The translations under genes were made by a program, and so were the position numbers. This document shows positions 1 through 6,091 of a stretch of DNA of 19,567 nucleotides, piece by piece (the stretch's first letter is position 1; every line of letters starts with the position of its first letter). Below the pieces are notes generated by a model. The model did no database searches and was not told the origin of the DNA. It was given only the letters and a program-made list of their open reading frames with translations. Where the stretch lies: assembly GCA_002479245.1 (NCBI GenBank), contig DLMG01000191.1:8640-28206 (forward strand). Reading direction: 5' to 3'. Origin of the DNA: Verrucomicrobia subdivision 3 bacterium UBA7542. GTDB taxonomy: Bacteria > Verrucomicrobiota > Verrucomicrobiia > Limisphaerales > UBA11358.

Positions 1-101
1 ATGACCACCAGCAATTCAATCAGCGTAAACGCTGATTTTCCCTGCCGCCGCGCATTCGGGCTTGAGGTTTGGAATAACATGACTGATTTCAGGTCTATCA
101 T
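1..101 (-). CDS. Prepilin-type N-terminal cleavage/methylation domain protein, partial (C-terminus outside the window)
   Basis: Reading leftward from ATG at 101-99, 33 codons are visible. They give a short N-terminal leader with basic residues (ARRQGK), then SAFTLIELLVV, the classic type IV pilin/pseudopilin methylation motif with Glu at +5 of the mature protein. Proteins of this class are cleaved and N-methylated by prepilin peptidase and anchored by the hydrophobic helix; in Verrucomicrobiota and Planctomycetota many belong to DUF1559-like pseudopilin families. An AAGGAG Shine-Dalgarno (117-112) lies 10 nt upstream and touches the stop codon of the AraC gene, so the two are probably co-transcribed. 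A second Met at codon 8 is an alternative start. Only the N-terminus is seen, so the exact family is unknown. Confidence 0.82.
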   Translation of the reverse strand, partial: MIDLKSVMLFQTSSPNARRQGKSAFTLIELLVV

Positions 102-116
102 AACACAATTTCTCCT

Positions 117-644
117 TTAAGGAATGGACGATCCTACTTTTTGGTTCCTGCCATTTCCCGGCAATGAAACGGGTGCCGCGCCGTTTCCGTTCGCGCCCTG
201 TCCACTCTCCGCAGCAGCCCGGCTGCGGAGGACGGGCGACGGCTGTTTTTGCAAGGCCCGATACTCACTGGGCGCAACGTGGTTGACGGATTTGAAAATG
301 CGGGAAAAGTAGAAGGGATCGTCGTAGCCGAGCTTGGCGGCGACTTCCTTGACGCTCAATATCGTCTCGTCCAACAAATGGCAGGCGTGTTGCATGCGCA
401 GCCGGATGAAATAGTCAATGGGCGCGCAGCCAATCTGGCGTTTGAAGAGCGCAAAAAAATGAGATGGGGAAATATTTGCCTGGGCGGCGAGCGTGGCCAC
501 CTGCAACGGCTCGTCCAGATGCCGCAACATGTGGGAAATGCTTTGCTCAATCTTCCGAACCACTTCCGATTCGCAAGACTCCACCCGACAACCGGGAGTG
601 CTTTGAACCGTCGGTTTCGGGTTTTCGATTTGGGCGGTTTTCAT
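117..644 (-). CDS. AraC-type transcriptional regulator, DNA-binding domain only
   Basis: This is a 175-residue protein carrying the two helix-turn-helix motifs of the AraC/XylS family: residues about 47-72 (LQVATLAAQANISPSHFFALF) and 97-129 (SVKEVAAKLGYDDPFYFSRIF, ending in the typical PSEYR). It lacks the roughly 150-residue N-terminal cupin or other sensor domain normal in the family, so ligand sensing must lie elsewhere or be absent. The frame stays open to a TTG at 686, but I chose the ATG at 644 because a promoter -10 (685-690) and an operator-like palindrome (669-685) cover the upstream part. The C-terminal 45 residues are low-complexity (Ala, Gly, Asn, Pro) and partly encoded by a hairpin repeat. 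It lies downstream of the ROK gene and directly upstream of the pseudopilin gene. It is the likely activator of the enzyme genes to the right (inference). Confidence 0.88.
   Translation of the reverse strand: MKTAQIENPKPTVQSTPGCRVESCESEVVRKIEQSISHMLRHLDEPLQVATLAAQANISPSHFFALFKRQIGCAPIDYFIRLRMQHACHLLDETILSVKEVAAKLGYDDPFYFSRIFKSVNHVAPSEYRALQKQPSPVLRSRAAAESGQGANGNGAAPVSLPGNGRNQKVGSSIP
194..238. repeat. Imperfect hairpin (REP-like) inside the AraC 3' coding region
   Basis: CTCCGCAG at 207-214 and CTGCGGAG at 223-230 are perfect 8-bp inverted arms, extended imperfectly outward by CGCCC(T)GTCC and GGACGGGCG. The structure lies within the codons for the low-complexity C-terminal tail of the AraC protein, so the tail may have been created by a repeat that landed in the end of the gene. 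Whether it recurs in the genome cannot be seen here. Confidence 0.5.
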
Positions 645-668
645 TTGCACTTTTGCAACAACAAAATT

Positions 669-685
669 AGTTCGCCGCACGAACA
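669..685. promoter_or_regulatory. Operator-like palindrome O3 at the AraC gene promoter
   Basis: AGTTCG-CCGCA-CGAACA: 5-bp inverted arms GTTCG/CGAAC around a 5-nt centre. It matches palindromes O1 (1976-1992) and O2 (2024-2040) at the ROK promoter. It covers the expected transcription start just downstream of the -10 box, a position expected for repression. The ROK protein is the likely binder (inference). Confidence 0.55.
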
Positions 686-712
686 ATATAGACCATCACG
701 GCCATTTCACAA
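685..712 (-). promoter_or_regulatory. Predicted promoter of the AraC gene
   Basis: On the minus strand, -35 TTGTGA (712-707), a 16-nt spacer and -10 TATATT (690-685; 5 of 6 consensus) predict transcription from about position 678, giving a leader of about 34 nt before the ATG at 644. It sits between the ROK stop codon (732) and the AraC start, so AraC has its own promoter in addition to any read-through. Confidence 0.5.
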
Positions 713-731
713 CAATTTTTGTTAATCGGTT

Positions 732-1943
732 TCATGCTATCACGGGTGCGCCGAAGTGTTTTTGGAGAACGAGCACAATGGCGCCCCGCAGCCGGGGTTG
801 CGCTTCCGGGTCAGTGGGCAAAATCCGGGTGACGGCATGGGTGAAAGCCCGGCGTTTGACGACTTCAGCCACGACGGGACCGACCTTGTCCCAGGCCCGG
901 GTTACTTCTCCCACCACCACCACCACATCGGGAGCCAGTCCGGTCACCAGCATGGCGATACCGGCCCCCAGATGATGGGCCATTTGATCCAAGGCCTTGC
1001 AGGCCCGGACATCATTCTGTTCCACCAACCGCAAAATATCACCAAACGACAACTTGGCCATGTCGCTCTTGGAGCCAACCTCGCCTTTGTGGACGGAAGC
1101 CAACTCCGTGTAATAGCGCACGGCGGCGGCATTGGACGCCAGCACCTCCCAGCATCCGCTGTTGCCACACCGGCATTGGGGACCGTCGGGCATCTGGGTC
1201 ACATGGCCAAATTCCCCAGCCACCCCCGTTGAACCCCGCACCAACTGGCCGTTCAGTATAATCCCCGTACCGATCCCATCTGAAACAGTGACCGCAATCA
1301 GATTGTTCACACCTTTTGATAAGTGCCCAAACCAGAACTCCGAAAGCGCACAGGCGTTGGCGGCGTTTTCGAGTTCCACGGGAAGCCCGGTGGCGTCTTG
1401 AAGGCGGGACTTCAAGTCGTATTCCGGCCATCCCAAGTTGGGAGCGAAGACCAGGCGTTGTGATGGCAAATCCTTCCGGCCCGGCAGGCTGACGCCAATG
1501 CCCTCATACGAGTTTTGGGGATGCGCCCGCATCAAATCCTTGATCCGGCGGATTAACCGGGCGATGAATTCAGCCGGATCTTTTTCCGTGGGCATGGACT
1601 CCTGGGCCAAAAACTGGCTGCCCATGCTGGACACCGCCAGAGTGGTCGTAGCCGGTTGAATATCCACACCTATCACCCCGCATCGTTCGGTATTCAGGTG
1701 CAGAAAAGTCGGCTTGCGGCCCCGCGGCAAATTACCGACCGCCCCCACCTTCAACCAGCGTTCCGCAATCAACTGCTCGGTGATCGCCGACACAGTGCTG
1801 CGTTGCAATCCCGAGTAACGCATCAAATCAGCCCGGGACACGGGTTGATGTTTGCGCACCAGATTCAACATGATGCGGCTGTTGATGTCGCGGACCGTTC
1901 CATTGGTCGCCACCTGAAAATTGTTCAAATCAATTTTGCGCAC
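732..1943 (-). CDS. ROK family (XylR/NagC-like) transcriptional repressor
   Basis: 403 residues from a GTG start preceded by GAAGG at good spacing. Residues about 15-75 form a winged helix-turn-helix (SRADLMRYSGLQRSTVSAIT). The rest is the ROK sugar-kinase fold, with GTGI near 225 and the zinc site His247 plus Cys257, Cys259 and Cys264 (CRCGNSGCWE). The segment that in ROK kinases reads EN-Asp-AN is ENAAN here (192-196), so the catalytic Asp is Ala194, and the phosphate motif near Asp94 is degenerate. It should therefore bind sugar without phosphorylating it. Family knowledge: such proteins repress xylose, glucose or N-acetylglucosamine genes and release DNA when sugar binds. Its promoter carries two matching palindromes, so autoregulation is likely. 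The inducer is unknown; xylose or a xylan product is plausible from the neighbours. Confidence 0.93.
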   Translation of the reverse strand: MRKIDLNNFQVATNGTVRDINSRIMLNLVRKHQPVSRADLMRYSGLQRSTVSAITEQLIAERWLKVGAVGNLPRGRKPTFLHLNTERCGVIGVDIQPATTTLAVSSMGSQFLAQESMPTEKDPAEFIARLIRRIKDLMRAHPQNSYEGIGVSLPGRKDLPSQRLVFAPNLGWPEYDLKSRLQDATGLPVELENAANACALSEFWFGHLSKGVNNLIAVTVSDGIGTGIILNGQLVRGSTGVAGEFGHVTQMPDGPQCRCGNSGCWEVLASNAAAVRYYTELASVHKGEVGSKSDMAKLSFGDILRLVEQNDVRACKALDQMAHHLGAGIAMLVTGLAPDVVVVVGEVTRAWDKVGPVVAEVVKRRAFTHAVTRILPTDPEAQPRLRGAIVLVLQKHFGAPVIA

Positions 1944-1975
1944 AAAATGCCTTCAAGGCATCGCTCAACGGGATT

Positions 1976-1992
1976 AGTTTGTGTCGCAAACT
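1976..1992. promoter_or_regulatory. Operator-like palindrome O1 at the ROK promoter
   Basis: AGTTTG-TGTCG-CAAACT: perfect 6-bp arms around 5 nt. It overlaps the proximal part of the predicted -10 box and the transcription start, the same geometry as O3 at the AraC promoter. The arms resemble the TTAGTTTG half-site I recall for Bacillus XylR operators, although the spacing differs. Confidence 0.6.
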
Positions 1993-2017
1993 TTATCTGT
2001 TCCCAGCCGGGTGTCAA
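1990..2017 (-). promoter_or_regulatory. Predicted promoter of the ROK gene
   Basis: On the minus strand, a consensus -35 TTGACA (2017-2012) is followed by a 16-nt spacer and -10 TAAAGT (1995-1990; 4 of 6). Transcription would start near 1983, giving a leader of about 40 nt to the GTG start. O1 overlaps the -10/start region and O2 lies just upstream of the -35. Confidence 0.6.
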
Positions 2018-2023
2018 GGATAA

Positions 2024-2040
2024 AGTTCGCAGTACGAACA
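2024..2040. promoter_or_regulatory. Operator-like palindrome O2 upstream of the ROK promoter
   Basis: AGTTCG-CAGTA-CGAACA. Together with flanking GATAAAG it is an inverted copy of O1 plus its flank: AACTTTATC at 1989-1997 and GATAAAGTT at 2019-2027 are exact reverse complements. Centre-to-centre distance to O1 is 48 bp, which could allow looping or cooperative binding (inference). Confidence 0.55.
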
Positions 2041-2052
2041 AATTCATTTAAC

Positions 2053-2084
2053 ATCAACATATCAACATGATTATCAACATGATA
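2053..2084. repeat. Three ATCAACAT direct repeats upstream of the ROK gene
   Basis: ATCAACAT occurs at 2053-2060, 2061-2068 and 2073-2080. The last two extend to ATCAACATGAT with a 12-bp period, and each contains ATCA-N3-TGAT, a small dyad. They lie in the AT-rich stretch between the ROK promoter and the SDR remnant. They may be a protein-binding array or simple tandem duplication. Apart from these repeats and the O1/O2/promoter elements, I see nothing in 1944-2145. Confidence 0.5.
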
Positions 2085-2145
2085 AATTCAATGCAGAATA
2101 AAAGTGGTGAGGGCTTTTAAAATTGTATCTTCGCTTTTTGCGCCA

Positions 2146-2526
2146 TCAAAATCCGATGCTTACGCCGCCGTCCACGGGCAACCCCGCGCCCGTGACAAAA
2201 CGCGCGGCAGGCAAGCAAAGACATGTCGCAACCAGATTCATGTCTTCCGCCCGGTCGAAACAGTTCATCGGCGTACGGCCAGGAATTTTTTGGGGTGTTC
2301 CGGATCGCCGGCCAACACTTTAAGCATCGGACTCAATCCCGCCCGGCGCGATGGCGTTCACACGCATGCCGCGTGGTGAAACTTCAGTCGCGAGCGCACG
2401 CACCCTCCCGAGACAGGCGGATTTCGCCGCGGAGCAAGCCACGACGAGTGGGATCCCGAAGAGCGAAGCCATCGAAGCCGTGAACAAAATGTTGCCGTGT
2501 TCCTGAAGATGGGCGAAGGATTGTCA
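2146..2526 (-). pseudogene. Decayed 3' part of a short-chain dehydrogenase/reductase (SDR) gene
   Basis: Read leftward in three frames, this stretch gives about 125 residues of an SDR C-terminus: [20 protein letters not shown], then [20 protein letters not shown], then [17 protein letters not shown], a frame change near 2326-2331 to [16 protein letters not shown], a second frame change near 2280 to GRTPMNCFDRAEDM, and a normal end FVTGAGLPVDGGVSIGF with stop TGA at 2148-2146. The catalytic YSAAK motif reads CSAAK (Tyr to Cys). The Rossmann N-terminus (GxxxGxG) is missing; homology starts directly after the acetylesterase stop codon. Two frameshifts, the lost active-site Tyr and the lost N-terminus make it a clear remnant. 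The original substrate is unknown; SDRs in such loci often act on sugar acids. Confidence 0.85.
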
Positions 2527-2529
2527 CAT

Positions 2530-4533
2530 TCACCATGGCTTGTGATTCGCGGTAATGCCAGGCCAATCATCCGTGCGGAAGGGGGCTGCCGGCAACCCGG
2601 CTCCGTTGTAAAGAGTCGCCGCCGGGCCCGCCTCCCACGCATAGCGGGCCGCCTGCGGATCCGGGGCCATCGGAGATGACACGACCACAGAATCCCCTTC
2701 CACTCTGGCATCAGCCCAATGCCATTGGCGGTCTTTGCCGGCAACGGCGAACTCTTCCAGTTTATCCCCTTTTACAACCAGCCCGCCATCGGTGTGGCGG
2801 AAATGAATTTTAAGCGCGCCCGGAAGATGTTCCACCGAAGTGAAAGTCGGCCCGGCATCAGAAATTTTTTTGCCGTATTCTCCTGCCAGCGCGCACAAGG
2901 CCAGCCGCTCTCCAACCACTTTTTTATCCTTCGGATGAATGTTATCGGGATCGCCGGTATCAATGGTGACAGCCAGGCCGGAATTTTTTACATTCCGGGC
3001 TGTCAAAGCCTGGGCTTCACGCAATTCGGCCCAGGCATCGTCTCCCGGCTGGTCGCGGTGATGCATGAACGCGGGCAGGCTGACGATATCAAACGGAAAA
3101 TCACCCTGGCCAAAAAGTTTCCGCCAGTCGCCAATCATCGCCGGAAGCAACGTTCGATACTGATAAGCCCGCTCGGCGTTTGCCTCGCCCTGATACCAGA
3201 TGGCGCCGGTTATGGCCAGCGGCGCCACCGGTTCAAGCATGCCTTCGTAAAGGATGGCCGGCATCGTGGGATAATTTTCGAACGTCAAGGGCAGCGGATG
3301 CGGCGGGCGGGCATCCACACTCAACGCGCCTTTCCATTCGCCGGCGAGCGGAATCACGGATTGGTTCCGCAGGACCAGCCGCAGTTCATCCGGTTTGGCC
3401 AGAAATCCGCCCTGCGGTTTCAGCTTGAAGACCCGCACGGCAAGGACATTCCGGCCGGGTTTCAGCACGCCATTTTTGATCACATACGCCCGGGGATTCT
3501 CCACCCAGGAACTGGCGCCGACCCACTGGCCATTGAGGTAGGCGGTATCCATTTTTTCAATCGAGCCAAGGCAAAGGGTTGCCTGGCCCGCGGGCAACGG
3601 ATCCGGCAGGGTGAACACTTTGCGAAACCAGCAGATGCTGGGCACATCCGCCACGCCCAACTCCGAAAAGCCGCCGGGAATCTGGACCGTCTTCCAGCCG
3701 GCATCATCCAGCCCGGCCGCCGCCCAGGTGTTGCTTTGCGACCCCGCGTCATATTCGTCCAGCCAGTGCATGAGGAAACTGCCGTATTCCGGTCCGCCTT
3801 TGGCGTGCAATCTTTCGATTTCCGCCAGCGGCGCGTCAAAATCCTTCAGCCGGTGCAGCGTTTCCGGGCTCATCCAGCTTTCGGCCGGGGTGCCGCCCCA
3901 GCAATCCTCGATCAGGCCGATGGGCACATGAAGTTCATCCTGCAGTTTCCGTCCAAAAAAATAGGCAACCGCCGAAAAGCCTGCGCCTTCAGCGACGGTT
4001 TGCGGCGAACAAATCTTCCACGAGCCCTGCGGAACCGCCGCGGGAGAATACGAAACATGCTGCCGAACCATGAAGAGCCGGATTTCCGGATGACTTGCCA
4101 ATTTGATTTCCTCGTCACCGTTTCGTGTCCGGCCCAGGCCAAGCTCCATGTTTGACTGGCCGCCACACAGCCAGACATCACCCACCAATACTTCGTGCAA
4201 CACCACGCTTTGCTCCGGCCCGGTAATTTTAACCGTGTATGGACCTCCCGGCGCCGGGACCTTGACCTCCGCCTGCCAGCGGCCATCCGGTCCCGTCACC
4301 GCCGTCGCCGTCTGACCGGCAATTTCCACCCGAACCGCCTGGCCGGGCTTCGCCCATCCCCAAAACCGGTTTGCCTTTCCGCGTTGGAGAACCATGTTGT
4401 CGCCAAACATCGGGCTGACGAAAGGCAAAGAGGCATTGTTGGTCTCAGCCGCCGCAAGCGTCAATCGGTCGCCGGTAGCGGCAAGCAACGCCATGCAGGC
4501 AAAAATAAAAATGCAGGAATGTTTGGGTCGCAT
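2530..4533 (-). CDS. Secreted sialate-O-acetylesterase-like (SASA/SGNH) carbohydrate acetylesterase
   Basis: 667 residues with a signal peptide (hydrophobic core about 8-20, cleavage near 29). Domains in order: a beta-sandwich at about 36-115 (SPMFGDNMVLQR, DGRWQAEVKVPA); an SGNH hydrolase core with nucleophile Ser127 in GGQSNME; a second core block WYQGEAN at 446-452; and the DxxH dyad Asp530/His533 (DNIHP). Between them, about 265-390, is an inserted galactose-binding-like jelly roll (WFRKVFTLP, AYLNGQWVG, GRNVLAVRV). This layout is typical of SASA enzymes. Some of these (CE20) remove acetyl groups from plant glycans such as xyloglucan rather than from sialic acid, which suits this xylan-type locus better (inference). 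It is transcribed away from the first GH8 gene; its stop abuts the SDR remnant. No clear Shine-Dalgarno is seen. Confidence 0.9.
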   Translation of the reverse strand: MRPKHSCIFIFACMALLAATGDRLTLAAAETNNASLPFVSPMFGDNMVLQRGKANRFWGWAKPGQAVRVEIAGQTATAVTGPDGRWQAEVKVPAPGGPYTVKITGPEQSVVLHEVLVGDVWLCGGQSNMELGLGRTRNGDEEIKLASHPEIRLFMVRQHVSYSPAAVPQGSWKICSPQTVAEGAGFSAVAYFFGRKLQDELHVPIGLIEDCWGGTPAESWMSPETLHRLKDFDAPLAEIERLHAKGGPEYGSFLMHWLDEYDAGSQSNTWAAAGLDDAGWKTVQIPGGFSELGVADVPSICWFRKVFTLPDPLPAGQATLCLGSIEKMDTAYLNGQWVGASSWVENPRAYVIKNGVLKPGRNVLAVRVFKLKPQGGFLAKPDELRLVLRNQSVIPLAGEWKGALSVDARPPHPLPLTFENYPTMPAILYEGMLEPVAPLAITGAIWYQGEANAERAYQYRTLLPAMIGDWRKLFGQGDFPFDIVSLPAFMHHRDQPGDDAWAELREAQALTARNVKNSGLAVTIDTGDPDNIHPKDKKVVGERLALCALAGEYGKKISDAGPTFTSVEHLPGALKIHFRHTDGGLVVKGDKLEEFAVAGKDRQWHWADARVEGDSVVVSSPMAPDPQAARYAWEAGPAATLYNGAGLPAAPFRTDDWPGITANHKPW

Positions 4534-4581
4534 AAATCAATTGATGAATTATCGCATCAGATGACGCAACTTTTTAGGAGA

Positions 4582-4614
4582 ATTGTCCATGCAAATCATA
4601 ATATTGTCCATTCC
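4582..4614. promoter_or_regulatory. AraC-type direct-repeat binding site candidate between the acetylesterase and GH8 genes
   Basis: ATTGTCCAT occurs at 4582-4590 and again at 4603-4611, exactly 21 bp (two helical turns) apart, the spacing known for AraC and XylS half-sites. The second copy extends to ATTGTCCATTCC. A weak -10 (TTTAGT, 4634-4639) lies 17 nt beyond a poor -35 at 4611-4616, as expected for an activator-dependent promoter reading toward GH8. The divergent acetylesterase could share it. Confidence 0.5.
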
Positions 4615-4732
4615 GCGGCAAATGAGTATGCAGTTTAGTGAACGCGCTTTGGATGCAACGGAAGACAAAGCGAATGTATTTTATGAATCATTCTCAAACC
4701 ATTAGAAGCCGGTTGATGGGAGGGCACCGGCC

Positions 4733-6042
4733 ATGAAGGCCGGCAGCGGGTGGCTGATTATGTTTGCCGGTTGCTTTCTTTGCGCCGCGCCGCAACAACT
4801 TCTACCGGACCATCCCCAGGCGCAATCCGCCACGGGCGCCTTCGCCACCGGCCAATATCACAATCTGTTCGTCGAGGCTGGACATTCATCCGAAGAAGTG
4901 ACGAATAAAATCAACGCCGCTTTTCAGCAGTTGTTCCATGGCGACCCGGCCACGCAGGCGGTGTATTATCCGGCAGGGACGAACGCGAACGGGCCGCTCG
5001 CCTATGTCACGGACATCAAACACAACGATGTGCGGACTGAAGGTTTGTCCTACGGCATGATGATCGCGGTGCAAATGAACCGGAAGGCCGAGTTCGACGC
5101 GATTTGGAACTGGTCCAAGACGTACCTGTATCATGACTCGCCCGCGCATCCGTCGTACGGTTTTTTTCGTGGCAGGCGCGGACGAACGGCACGGTCATGA
5201 GTGAATTCGTGGCGCCGGATGGCGAATCTTATTATGTCATGGCGCTTTACTTTGCCGCGCACCGCTGGGGCAACGGCACGGGAATTTACAATTACCAGGC
5301 CGAGGCCGGCCGGTTGTTGACCGACCTGCGGCATCGCGCGCAGATCAAAGGCCGGATTTTCTCGTCCTGGCGCGGGACCAACAACGTGACCACCGTGACC
5401 GCCGGGCCGCTGTTCGATGCCGGACATAAAATGGTCGTTTTCTCGCCGAGTTCCGAGCGGCCGCAATTCACCGACCCCTCCTATCATCTGCCGGCATTTT
5501 ATGAATTGTGGGCGCGATGGGGCCCGGCGGCCGACCGGGATTTCTGGATGGAGGCCGCCGCCGCCAGCCGCGATTTCTTTTCGCGCACGGCCCATCCGGT
5601 CACGGGGCTGGCCCCGGACTATGCGAATTTTGACGGAACGGTGGTCAGCAACGGCTGGAACCGGGGCGCGGTCAATTTCCGGTTCGATGCGTTTCGCACG
5701 GCGGGGAACTGGTCGGTGGATTGGTCCTGGTGGGACAAGGATGCCCGGGAACGGGAACTGAGCGACCGGTTGCAGGCGTTTTTTGAATTAAAAGGGATGA
5801 CGAATTACGGATGTCAGTTCACCCTCGACGGCCGGCAACTGGATGACCGGCATGCGCAGGGTTTGGTGGCGGTGAACGCGGTGGCCAGTCTGGCGGCAAC
5901 GAATCCGCGTTCGAAGAAGTTCGTCGAGGCGTTATGGAACATGCCGGTTCCGGACGGCCTCGAGCGCTATTACGAAGGTTTGCTGTATATGATGGCCCTG
6001 CTGCATTGCAGCGGCGAGTTCTGCATCTGGTCTCCGCCCTGA
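4733..6042 (+). CDS. GH8 xylanase/exo-oligoxylanase (Rex-like), interrupted by a one-base frameshift
   Basis: With one frame change, about 436 residues align end to end with the intact paralogue at 10036-11295 at roughly 70 percent identity by eye. GGGAGG (4718-4723) precedes the ATG. A signal peptide is present (residues about 7-19; an FAGC lipobox-like motif at 11-14 makes lipoprotein anchoring possible). The general acid is Glu103 in RTEGLSYGMM; the GH8 signature variant APDGESYY and the candidate base Asp in FDAFRT are kept. The first frame runs to a TGA at 5198-5200, the second continues to 6042, and they join at a T7 run (5161-5167) where one extra T restores the protein. GH8 Rex enzymes release xylose from reducing ends of xylo-oligosaccharides. 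It could be a recent pseudogene, an assembly error or a frameshifted but expressed gene. Confidence 0.88.
5161..5167 (+). other. T7 slippery run at the GH8 frameshift
   Basis: In the upstream frame the run reads ggT-TTT-TTT, a T_TTT_TTT heptamer. A -1 slip places the next codon at 5167 (TCG TGG CAG), giving FFSW exactly as in the paralogue (YFSW). The upstream TGA and an ATG of the downstream frame overlap as ATGA at 5197-5200. Confidence 0.75.
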
Positions 6043-6091
6043 GCATCGCTCCTGGCTCTTGCGTTCCGGCAGCAAACCAACCGACGCCGTC

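Noticed and set aside
645..686. Upstream TTG start for the AraC protein (14 extra residues)
   Set aside because: The extra codons overlap the predicted -10 box and the O3 palindrome; the ATG at 644 leaves a normal 5' leader.
2104..2483. Plus-strand open frames of 66-91 codons in the ROK-acetylesterase gap
   Set aside because: The minus strand here carries SDR homology; the plus-strand frames are its complement.
2719..4155. A 478-residue plus-strand open frame antisense to the acetylesterase
   Set aside because: Composition is that of a reverse-strand shadow and the opposite strand encodes a complete SASA enzyme with all its motifs.
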